Position numbers and translations under genes: made by a program. From contig DHIR01000205.1 of the NCBI GenBank assembly GCA_002403905.1, positions 1-12,076 on the forward strand: a stretch of DNA of 12,076 nt, written 5' to 3'. Source of the stretch: Mucilaginibacter sp. UBA4741. Its GTDB lineage: Bacteria; Bacteroidota; Bacteroidia; Sphingobacteriales; Sphingobacteriaceae. Below are positions 1 to 5,780 of the stretch, one piece after another (position 1 is the first letter of the stretch; the number at the start of each line of letters is the position of its first letter). The notes beneath the pieces were generated by a model, which was given only the letters and a program-made list of their open reading frames with translations, had not been told where the DNA came from and did not search any database.

Positions 1-302
1 ATACTCATCCTCGCATCTTTTTTAACGAATTTTTTTACATCGTCATTAATGCTAAGTACCACTTGCACGGATGTATCATTAATAATATTGATATCATTAA
101 CAACGCCAACGTTAATACCGGCAAAGCGCACATTGTTGCCAACCTGCAGGCCGTTAACATTATTAAACCTTCCGCTTAATTTAAACGTAGCGCTAAACAG
201 GCTTTTTTGATTGCCGATAAAAAATATCGCCGCTATAAGCACCAACAGTCCAATAAAAGTGAAAAGGCCTATTCTTATTTTTTGTGAGGGGGTTGTTTTC
301 AT
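1..302 (-). CDS. mlaD: MlaD-like MCE-domain lipid transport protein, N-terminal part (runs off left edge)
   Basis: The first 100 codons of a substrate-binding MCE protein are visible; the rest lies beyond position 1. Residues 1-10 are basic and residues 11-30 form one hydrophobic helix (IGLFTFIGLLVLIAAIFFIG), which anchors the protein in the inner membrane. The MCE domain follows from about residue 38, with the glycine/valine pattern FNNVNGLQVGNNVRFAGINVGVV typical of the family. MCE proteins form a hexameric ring that passes lipid between the MlaEF transporter and the outer membrane. The ATG overlaps the stop of the upstream ATPase gene as ATGA (299-302), which fixes the start and implies translational coupling. 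Family assignment is firm. Subtype (MlaD versus a longer MCE protein) cannot be told from a fragment. Confidence 0.88.
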   Translation of the reverse strand, partial: MKTTPSQKIRIGLFTFIGLLVLIAAIFFIGNQKSLFSATFKLSGRFNNVNGLQVGNNVRFAGINVGVVNDINIINDTSVQVVLSINDDVKKFVKKDARMS

Positions 303-1090
303 GATATATCTTTAAAAAATGATTGTACAAGTTTATTTTTTGATTTATGCAGGTCGTCAAATGAGCCCTCGGCTATGTATTCGCCATCATCCATGATCAC
401 CATACGATCTGCGGTTATGCGCGCGCATTCCATATCGTGTGTAATGATGATAGAGGTAGTTTTATATCTTTTTTGCATGTCCAGGATAAGCTGGCTGATC
501 TCGCGCGAGGTTATGGGGTCAAGGCCGGTAGTGGGCTCATCATAAAGCATGATCTCGGGTTTAATGATCAACGTACGAGCAAGGCCCGCTCTTTTACGCA
601 TACCGCCAGATAGATCAGACGGCATTTTATCAATAGCTTCGGCCAATCCAACAGCCTCTAATACCTCTTCAACACGTTTATCTATTTCGCCCTTATCATC
701 CAGTTTTAATACCCTGGTAAGTGGAAATTCCATATTTTCTCTAACGGTCATAGAGTCGTATAAAGCGCCGCTTTGAAACAGGAAACCTATTTTCATGCGT
801 AGTTCTTTTAGCTCCTTATCACCCAAATCAGCAACTTCTTCTCCAAACACTTTTAATGTGCCGGCATCAGGTATCAGCATACCTACTATACATTGTATGG
901 TAACAGATTTTCCCTCGCCTGATCGGCCCAGAACCACAACATTTTCGCCGCTATGTACGGTAAGGTTAATATCCGTTAAAACATCTTTGCTGCCGAATGA
1001 TTTTTTGAGATGTTTTATCTCAATAACCGCGTCATTCTTATCATGGATTTTATTTTCTTTGGATTCGGCTATTGCTAATTTCTCTTCCAT
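299..1090 (-). CDS. mlaF: MlaF-like ABC transporter ATP-binding protein (lipid transport)
   Basis: A 263-residue ATPase that powers the MlaE permease at the inner-membrane face. All ABC motifs are intact: Walker A GRSGEGKS at 55-62, Q-loop Q106 in FLFQSGALYDSMTV, signature LSGGM at 160-164, Walker B IMLYDEP at 180-186 with catalytic E185, D-loop GLD at 189-191, and H-loop H218. The strings FQSGALYDSMTVRENM and LSGGMRKRAGLAR are hallmarks of the Mla/Ttg2A subfamily and separate it from generic importers. The N-terminus carries about 20 extra charged residues before the first strand (AVIEIKHLKKSFG). The gene starts 3 bases after the permease stop and overlaps mlaD by 4 bases, so all three are one operon. 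A 263-residue length is normal for the family. Substrate is inferred from homology to be phospholipid. Confidence 0.94.
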   Translation of the reverse strand: MEEKLAIAESKENKIHDKNDAVIEIKHLKKSFGSKDVLTDINLTVHSGENVVVLGRSGEGKSVTIQCIVGMLIPDAGTLKVFGEEVADLGDKELKELRMKIGFLFQSGALYDSMTVRENMEFPLTRVLKLDDKGEIDKRVEEVLEAVGLAEAIDKMPSDLSGGMRKRAGLARTLIIKPEIMLYDEPTTGLDPITSREISQLILDMQKRYKTTSIIITHDMECARITADRMVIMDDGEYIAEGSFDDLHKSKNKLVQSFFKDIS

Positions 1091-1093
1091 GAT

Positions 1094-1873
1094 CTATTTA
1101 TAAAATAATAAGCTGGTTATCTGTACAGCAATGGCATCAATAACAAATATCCATAGCGAGGCGGTTACCACGGCCGAATTAGCAGCAAGGCCCACGCTCT
1201 CTGTGCCTTTGCTTGAATGGAAGCCCTTATAACAGCCCACAAAGCCAATGGCCAGGCCAAAAAATATGGTTTTAATAAAAGCGGGTAAAAAGTCTGTATA
1301 ATCTAAAGATGCCAGTACCTTGGTGGCATAAAGCGATAGGCTTATATGATCGCGCAGGTTTAAGGCCAGGAAACCGCCAAACAAGCCTATTACATCGCCT
1401 ATTACGGATAAAAGGGGCACCATTATAGTTGTAGCCAATATGCGTGTTACAACCAGGTATTGCAGCGGATTAGCGCCCGATACATCCATGGCATCCAGTT
1501 GTTCGGTAACTTTCATACTGCCCAGCTCGGCACCAATACTTGAGGCAATTTTACCGGCACATATTATGGCGATGATAACGGGGCCAATTTCGCGAACGAA
1601 GGATACGGAAAGGGTTTTGGGCAGCATGCTTGCCGCGCCAAACTCTACAAGGGTGGGCCTTAATTGTAAAATTAAAACCACACCCATTATAAAGGAGGTA
1701 ATACCAACCAACATCATTGACCGGTATCCTATTTCATAACATTGGCGCACAAACTCAGACCATTCAAACCCGCCAACAAATATGTTTTTAACGAAACGGA
1801 TAAAGAATGATACTTGCTCGCCAATGTCTTCCAGCCACTTTTTCCAGCCGGGTATAGTAATTTCTTCTGCCAT
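1094..1873 (-). CDS. mlaE: MlaE-like lipid ABC transporter permease
   Basis: A 259-residue integral inner-membrane permease of the MlaE/YrbE family. The family core is present at about residues 93-147: FVREIGPVIIAIICAGKIASSIGAELGSMKVTEQLDAMDVSG, followed by NPLQYLVVTRILATT. About five to six hydrophobic segments are visible, the first near residues 55-70 (MMLVGITSFIMGVVLILQL) and the last ending near the C-terminus. An amphipathic N-terminal segment (WKKWLEDIGEQVSFFIRF) precedes the membrane part, as in MlaE. It is the first gene of the permease-ATPase-MCE operon. The ATG at 1873 lacks a good Shine-Dalgarno sequence, which is ordinary in this phylum. A weak minus-7 element lies 27 bases upstream. 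No STAS-domain partner (MlaB) is seen beside it. Confidence 0.94.
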   Translation of the reverse strand: MAEEITIPGWKKWLEDIGEQVSFFIRFVKNIFVGGFEWSEFVRQCYEIGYRSMMLVGITSFIMGVVLILQLRPTLVEFGAASMLPKTLSVSFVREIGPVIIAIICAGKIASSIGAELGSMKVTEQLDAMDVSGANPLQYLVVTRILATTIMVPLLSVIGDVIGLFGGFLALNLRDHISLSLYATKVLASLDYTDFLPAFIKTIFFGLAIGFVGCYKGFHSSKGTESVGLAANSAVVTASLWIFVIDAIAVQITSLLFYK

Positions 1874-1899
1874 GGTTATGCTATTAATGTAACTAACAA

Positions 1900-1929
1900 C
1901 AAAGTTTTGCTTAATTGTTTTACGTTCAA
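1900..1929 (-). promoter_or_regulatory. Candidate promoter of the mla operon
   Basis: On the minus strand AAACTTTG (1900-1907) differs by one base from the Bacteroidota minus-7 consensus TAnnTTTG. A TTG (1927-1929) stands 19 bases upstream, where the minus-33 element is expected. Spacing and distance to the mlaE ATG (27 bases) fit, but the first base of the box is wrong, so this is tentative. The operon could also be read from the pirin gene 82 bases upstream. Confidence 0.35.
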
Positions 1930-1955
1930 TAAACCAGACCCACGGCAGTTGGCTT

Positions 1956-2669
1956 TTATTGCAGCATCGGCACTTCTATGATGAGTAATCTGGTAGTTGC
2001 CTGGGTATCAATAGTTATCGAACTAATATCTACAACACCCAACGCGTCTTTTTTGTTTAAAACCTGATCGTTTATTTTTACGGCGCCCTCCAAAACAAAT
2101 ACATACACGCCATTGCCCGCATTTTTTATCTCGTAAGTGATGGTCTTATCAGCTTCAAATTCGCCCATCGAGAATGTCGCATCCTGGTTTATCCATAAGG
2201 CATCAACATTTTTATCGCCGGTTACCAATGTGGTAAACTCGTTTAATTTAAAAGCGTCTTTAAAATCACGTTGATCATACCTTGGCTCAATATTCTTGAA
2301 TTTAGGGAATAACCATATTTGCAAAGTATTGGCTGATTCCGTTTTAGAGTGATTGTATTCTGAGTGTTCAACACCCGTTCCGGCAGACATTACCTGCACT
2401 TCGCCTGAATGAATTACACCGATATTCCCCATGCTGTCCTTATGTTCCAGCGCGCCGTGTAATGGAATAGTAATAATTTCCATATTATCATGCGGATGGG
2501 TACCAAAGCCCATACCTCCGGCTATAATATCATCGTTTAGTACCCGTAAGGCACCAAAATGAACCTTATCCGGGTGATAATAACCCGCAAAACTAAATGA
2601 GAAATTGGCTTTTAACCATCCGTGATCGCTTGTTCCCCGCTCATTGGCGGGATAAAATGTACTTTTCAT
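1956..2669 (-). CDS. Pirin family protein (YhhW-like cupin, possible quercetin dioxygenase-type enzyme)
   Basis: A 237-residue bicupin of the pirin family. The N-terminal cupin holds the metal site: H58 and H60 in GTHPHDNMEI, then H102 and E104 in MSAGTGVEHSEYN. These correspond closely to the H57/H59/H101/E103 set of E. coli YhhW. Family strings HGALEHKDSMGN (71-82) and IHSGEVQVMSAGTG (86-99) are also intact. The C-terminal half (about 145-237) is the second, degenerate cupin without ligands. The length is close to YhhW (about 230), so the gene is complete. YhhW cleaves quercetin in vitro, but the physiological substrate of bacterial pirins is mostly unknown, so no reaction is claimed here. 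It points the same way as the mla operon, 82 bases upstream of it, and is divergent from the reductase operon. Co-transcription with mla is possible but unproven. Confidence 0.93.
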   Translation of the reverse strand: MKSTFYPANERGTSDHGWLKANFSFSFAGYYHPDKVHFGALRVLNDDIIAGGMGFGTHPHDNMEIITIPLHGALEHKDSMGNIGVIHSGEVQVMSAGTGVEHSEYNHSKTESANTLQIWLFPKFKNIEPRYDQRDFKDAFKLNEFTTLVTGDKNVDALWINQDATFSMGEFEADKTITYEIKNAGNGVYVFVLEGAVKINDQVLNKKDALGVVDISSITIDTQATTRLLIIEVPMLQ

Positions 2670-2683
2670 ATTGCTAAATTTAC

Positions 2684-2695
2684 ATGTTTAAACAT
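2684..2695. promoter_or_regulatory. 12-bp palindrome in the divergent pirin/reductase intergenic region
   Basis: ATGTTTAAACAT is a perfect palindrome in the short gap between the two divergent transcription units, 15 bases upstream of the pirin ATG. On the minus strand it overlaps TATGTTTA (2689-2696), one base away from the TAnnTTTG minus-7 consensus. It could be an operator or just part of an AT-rich promoter. The sequence alone does not decide. Confidence 0.25.
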
Positions 2696-2725
2696 ACAAT
2701 ATTTATTCCAATAATTAATAATGCG

Positions 2726-2733
2726 TATTTTTG
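2726..2733 (+). promoter_or_regulatory. Bacteroidota minus-7 box (TATTTTTG) of the reductase-Uup operon
   Basis: TATTTTTG matches TAnnTTTG exactly and lies 20 bases before the ATG at 2754. Transcription would begin near 2740, giving a very short leader. No clear TTG minus-33 element is seen. The box lies inside the coding extension that an ATG at 2721 would create, which argues for the 2754 start. Confidence 0.55.
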
Positions 2734-2753
2734 CGCAAATTTTAAGTCGATTA

Positions 2754-3410
2754 ATGACAAAGAAAGCAATAATTGTGGGCGCAAGCGGACTAATTGGCAG
2801 TAAACTGCTGGATATTTTGTTAGCACAACCAGATTATGCAGAAGTGTTAATAATCGGCAGAAAAAAAACTAAAATAAAAAATACCAAAATAACTCAATTA
2901 GTAGTAGAGTTTGAGCATTTAGACCATTATGCACCTAGTATAACGGGCGATGTTATTTTTTGTTGCCTGGGTACAACTAAAAGTGTTACGCCCAATTTGA
3001 ACGAGTATAGAAAAATAGATCATGATTATCCATTGCAGCTTGCAGAGATTGCATTAAAAAATGGTATAGAGCAATATCATCTGGTTTCGGCGATAGGCGC
3101 AAATTCAGAGTCATCTAACTTCTATACCAAAATGAAAGGCGATACCGAGGATGATATTAAAAATGTGGGGTTAAAAAGTTTACATATTTATGAGCCCTCT
3201 ATATTAATAGGGTATCGTAAAAGATCAAGGCCACTTGAGCGTATAGCAATTGTGCTTATGAAAATAATAAGCCCCATATTAAGAGGCGGGCTAAAAAAAT
3301 ACAGAGCCATAAGGGCCCTTGATGTGGCAAAGGCCATGTATAAACAATCATTAAAAAACACACCAGGTGTATTTACTTATACATCTGATATTATAAAACA
3401 AAAAGCGTGA
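2754..3410 (+). CDS. NAD(P)-binding Rossmann-fold reductase, HTATIP2/TIP30-like (atypical SDR)
   Basis: A 218-residue protein with an N-terminal dinucleotide-binding motif GASGLIG (9-15) right after the first strand (KKAIIVGA). FCCLGTT (69-75) is the fourth-strand region, and HLVSAIGANSESSNFYTKMKGDTED (109-133) contains an SDR-like Y124-x3-K128 pair with S112 as the likely serine partner. The YxxxKGxxE pattern and YEPSILIGYRKRSRPLE (146-162) are characteristic of TIP30-like atypical short-chain dehydrogenases. An in-frame ATG 33 bases upstream exists, but it would add 11 residues before the Rossmann strand and precede the minus-7 box, so 2754 is preferred. The stop overlaps the GTG start of the ABC-F gene (GTGA), so the two are translationally coupled. 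Substrate is unknown. Confidence 0.85.
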   Translation: MTKKAIIVGASGLIGSKLLDILLAQPDYAEVLIIGRKKTKIKNTKITQLVVEFEHLDHYAPSITGDVIFCCLGTTKSVTPNLNEYRKIDHDYPLQLAEIALKNGIEQYHLVSAIGANSESSNFYTKMKGDTEDDIKNVGLKSLHIYEPSILIGYRKRSRPLERIAIVLMKIISPILRGGLKKYRAIRALDVAKAMYKQSLKNTPGVFTYTSDIIKQKA

Positions 3411-5275
3411 GTACTTATATATCTGTAGAAAATCTTGGCCATCAGTTTCATGACAATTGGCTCTTTAAAAACATTACGCTTGGCATAAACCGGGGGCGCC
3501 GTGTTGCGCTTGTTGGCATAAATGGGGCGGGTAAATCAACCCTGTTAAAGTTATTGGCCGGTCAGTTTTTACCCACCGAAGGTAAAGTTGTACAAACCAA
3601 AGACCTTAGGATGGGCTATCTGGAGCAGGATCCCGGCTTTAAGGATGCCGTTACCATTAGCGACTATATTTTCCATGCCGATAATGTGCAACAGCAAGCC
3701 ATCCGTAAATACGAAGAGCTTTTAGAAAATGACCCCGATAACGCAAAAGCGCTAAACGAGGTGATGGAAGAGTTGAGCGAGGTTGATGCCTGGGAGTATG
3801 AATATAAGATCAAAACCATTTTGGGTCGGTTAGATATTCATCATTTAAATCAAAGTATTACTACCCTTTCGGGCGGACAAAAGAAACGTTTGGCTCTGGC
3901 TAAACTGCTTATTGAAGACCCTGATCTATATATATTAGATGAGCCTACCAATCATTTGGACATTGATACCATTGAATGGCTGGAGAAATTATTGACCGAT
4001 GGCACAAAAACCATACTAATGGTTACACACGACAGGTATTTTCTGGATAATGTGTGTAACGAGATCTTGGAGATTGACCGTGGCAAGATCATACCTTACG
4101 TGGGTAATTACGGCTATTATTTAGAGCGTAAAGCCGAGCGGGAAGCATCTGATGAAGCATCGTTTCAAAAAAACTTCAACCTTTTACGTAAGGAGTTGGA
4201 GTGGATGCGCCGTCAACCTAAAGCTCGTGGCACCAAATCTAAATCGCGTATTGACGCGTTTTATGATTTGGAAGCCAAGACACAAAACGGAGGCCCAAAG
4301 CTAACTGTCGAGTTAAGTGTTAAAACAGCAAGGCAGGGTAATAAAATCATGGAGATCCATAATATAAGTAAGGCCTTTAATGGCAATACTTATGTAGATC
4401 ACTTTAATTATGTATTTAAAAAAGGCGATCGTATTGGTTTAGCGGGTAAAAATGGTAGTGGTAAATCAACGCTGCTAAATATGATTACCGGCGGATTAAA
4501 ACCGGATAGTGGCCATATAGAAAAGGGCGAAACAACGGTATTGGGTTATTTTCACCAGTCGGGTATTACATTTAAGGAAGACGAGCGCGTTATTGACGTT
4601 GTAAAAAACGTTGCCGAGTTTATTACCATGGCTGATGGCAAGATGATATCAGCATCGGCATTGCTTACATTATTCTTGTTCCCTCCTGCTAAACAGTATG
4701 GCTTTATAGCCAAACTAAGCGGTGGCGAGAAAAAACGACTGCAATTAATGAGCATCCTCATGAAGAACCCTAACTTCCTGATACTGGATGAGCCAACTAA
4801 TGATTTGGATATAGATACTTTAAACGTATTAGAAGAGTTTTTAACCAATTATGGTGGTGTATTAATGATAGTATCGCACGATAGGTACTTGTTGGATAAG
4901 CTAACAGAGCAGCTATTTATTGTTGAGGAAAAGGGCCATGTACGTATATATAATGGTAATTATTCTTCTTATAGGCTAGAGCAGGAAGATCAAAAACAAC
5001 AGGACCGTGCGGATAAAGCATCGGGAAATGCGTCCTCTTCTACTTCATCGACACCTAAAAGCAAATTGAGTTTTAAACAACAAAAGGAGATGGACACACT
5101 TGAAAAAGACATTTCTACGCTTGAAGGTCAAATAAAAGAATTGAATAAAAAGCTAAACTCGGGCATAGACAATAGTGCTATTGTAGATACGGCTAAGAAA
5201 ATAAGCGATCTGACTGCCAACCTGGATGATAAAAGCCTGCGCTGGCTGGAGCTAACCGAGTTAAAAGAAGCCTAA
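3407..5275 (+). CDS. uup: ABC-F family ATPase, Uup-like
   Basis: A soluble 622-residue protein with two ABC domains and no membrane segment, as in the ABC-F translation factors that act on ribosomes. Domain 1 has Walker A GINGAGKS (37-44), signature LSGGQ (154-158), Walker B with E179 in ILDEP and H208. Domain 2 has Walker A GKNGSGKS (347-354), signature LSGGE (437-441), E462 and H491. The interdomain linker (about 245-300) contains EWMRRQPKARGTKSKSRI, typical of Uup. A Ser/Thr-rich hinge (538-550) leads to a C-terminal coiled coil (about 551-620) ending in LRWLELTEL, also a Uup feature. Uup in E. coli binds ribosomes and branched DNA and lowers transposon excision; which role applies here is not known. 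It starts with GTG, overlapping the upstream stop by 4 bases, and its TAA overlaps the next ATG by one base. Confidence 0.9.
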   Translation: MSTYISVENLGHQFHDNWLFKNITLGINRGRRVALVGINGAGKSTLLKLLAGQFLPTEGKVVQTKDLRMGYLEQDPGFKDAVTISDYIFHADNVQQQAIRKYEELLENDPDNAKALNEVMEELSEVDAWEYEYKIKTILGRLDIHHLNQSITTLSGGQKKRLALAKLLIEDPDLYILDEPTNHLDIDTIEWLEKLLTDGTKTILMVTHDRYFLDNVCNEILEIDRGKIIPYVGNYGYYLERKAEREASDEASFQKNFNLLRKELEWMRRQPKARGTKSKSRIDAFYDLEAKTQNGGPKLTVELSVKTARQGNKIMEIHNISKAFNGNTYVDHFNYVFKKGDRIGLAGKNGSGKSTLLNMITGGLKPDSGHIEKGETTVLGYFHQSGITFKEDERVIDVVKNVAEFITMADGKMISASALLTLFLFPPAKQYGFIAKLSGGEKKRLQLMSILMKNPNFLILDEPTNDLDIDTLNVLEEFLTNYGGVLMIVSHDRYLLDKLTEQLFIVEEKGHVRIYNGNYSSYRLEQEDQKQQDRADKASGNASSSTSSTPKSKLSFKQQKEMDTLEKDISTLEGQIKELNKKLNSGIDNSAIVDTAKKISDLTANLDDKSLRWLELTELKEA

Positions 5276-5526
5276 TGAAAACATCAGACATTATAGCATC
5301 GTTAGGTGTAATTATACTTTTAATAGCATTTTTATTAAATTTATATAAAAAGATACGGGCAAACAGTCGCCTTTATACGGCTCTGAATTTTACGGGCGCG
5401 GCTATGTGTGGCATTTCGTCATACATGATCAACTTCTACCCTTTTGTAGTTTTAGAGGGCATTTGGGCGAGTTTTGCATTGGTGTCTTTCATAAAGGTTT
5501 CACGTGGAACCCAGGGTGATTTATAA
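5275..5526 (+). CDS. CBU_0592-like small membrane protein
   Basis: An 83-residue protein almost entirely made of three predicted membrane helices: about 5-24 (DIIASLGVIILLIAFLLNLY), 33-51 and 55-74. The order of features (SLGVIILLIAFLLNL, then RLYTALNFTGAAMCGISSYMI, then FVVLEGIWASFALVSF) resembles the small CBU_0592-like family, whose function is unknown. The start shares a base with the uup stop (TAATG), so it is read with the reductase and Uup. The 3' end is unusual: codons for KVSRGTQ (about residues 74-80) contain a near-perfect parS site, so this coding end doubles as part of a ParB-binding region. Family call is from pattern memory and is moderately sure. Confidence 0.75.
   Translation: MKTSDIIASLGVIILLIAFLLNLYKKIRANSRLYTALNFTGAAMCGISSYMINFYPFVVLEGIWASFALVSFIKVSRGTQGDL
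5496..5511. other. parS-like ParB-binding site, copy 1 (inside the small membrane-protein gene)
   Basis: GGTTTCACGTGGAACC matches the bacterial parS form TGTTYCACGTGRAACA except at the two outermost bases. It is a palindrome apart from one central-flank mismatch. It lies in frame in the last codons of the membrane-protein gene and is the leftmost of four sites. Confidence 0.7.
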
Positions 5527-5562
5527 CAAAAAATAACAAAAAAGGCAAACAAAAGCACTTGT

Positions 5563-5613
5563 TTTACCAACAACATACCAATGTTTACCAACTATTACCA
5601 ACAAAATCCAATG
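5563..5613 (+). repeat. Five tandem 10-11-bp repeats, consensus TTTACCAACA
   Basis: The hexamer TACCAA starts at 5565, 5576, 5586 and 5596, followed by the variant ATCCAA at 5606. Start-to-start distances are 11, 10, 10 and 10 bases, close to one DNA turn, so all copies face one side of the helix. Units 2 and 5 end in AATG, units 1, 3 and 4 in AAC. The array sits between parS copies 1 and 2. A phased array suggests cooperative binding of a protein, but I recognise no known motif. Confidence 0.65.
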
Positions 5614-5630
5614 ATGTTTAGCTTAACACA

Positions 5631-5640
5631 TTGGCGCCAA
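5631..5640. repeat. 10-bp perfect palindrome TTGGCGCCAA
   Basis: TTGGCGCCAA is self-complementary over 10 bases and does not extend further. It lies between the TACCAA array and parS copy 2. It is GC-rich compared with the surrounding AT-rich spacer. It may be a protein site or coincidence. Confidence 0.35.
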
Positions 5641-5648
5641 AATCGCCA

Positions 5649-5664
5649 TGTTTCACGGGGAGCA
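5649..5664. other. Degenerate parS-like site, copy 2
   Basis: TGTTTCACGGGGAGCA matches TGTTTCACGTGGAACA at 14 of 16 positions. The mismatches are at 5658 (T to G in the central CACGTG) and 5662 (A to G). The core change would be expected to weaken ParB binding. It is counted as a decayed or weak site because it lies between good copies. Confidence 0.45.
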
Positions 5665-5677
5665 TCGCGCACCGACC

Positions 5678-5691
5678 GGGGTGTTAACCCC
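5678..5691. repeat. Small GC-rich inverted repeat GGGG-TGTTAA-CCCC
   Basis: A 4-bp GGGG/CCCC stem with a 6-base spacer lies between parS copies 2 and 3. It is not followed by a T run, so it does not look like an intrinsic terminator. Function is not apparent. Confidence 0.25.
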
Positions 5692-5712
5692 ATCGAAGAA
5701 AATATAAAAACG

Positions 5713-5730
5713 ATGTTCCACGTGGAACAT
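5713..5730. other. Perfect parS site, copy 3
   Basis: ATGTTCCACGTGGAACAT is an 18-bp perfect palindrome containing the 16-bp parS form TGTTCCACGTGGAACA (5714-5729). Such sites load the ParB CTP-clamp in the ParABS chromosome-segregation system. Its centre is exactly 40 bases from that of copy 4. Confidence 0.9.
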
Positions 5731-5752
5731 GGACAAAAGGAAAACACATTTA

Positions 5753-5770
5753 ATGTTCCACGTGGAACAT
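5753..5770. other. Perfect parS site, copy 4, abutting mnmG
   Basis: This is identical to copy 3 over the 18-bp palindrome, and identity continues for three more bases (GGA). It ends next to the mnmG Shine-Dalgarno sequence, so ParB bound here could touch mnmG transcription. The ATG at its right end (5769) is not the favoured mnmG start. Confidence 0.9.
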
Positions 5771-5775
5771 GGAGG
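5771..5775 (+). promoter_or_regulatory. Shine-Dalgarno sequence of mnmG (GGAGG)
   Basis: GGAGG stands 5 bases before the ATG at 5781. This is a strong ribosome-binding site, rare in this window, and selects 5781 over the upstream in-frame ATG at 5769, which would place the site inside the coding region. Confidence 0.8.
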
Positions 5776-5780
5776 CTAAA

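Noticed and set aside
5541..5567. AAACAA...TTGTTT inverted repeat as a terminator of the reductase-Uup operon
   Set aside because: The stem is six A/T-rich pairs without a following T tract, too weak to call.
5527..5780. Replication origin (oriC) in the parS spacer
   Set aside because: No TTATCCACA-type DnaA box cluster is visible, so only a centromere-like function is claimed.
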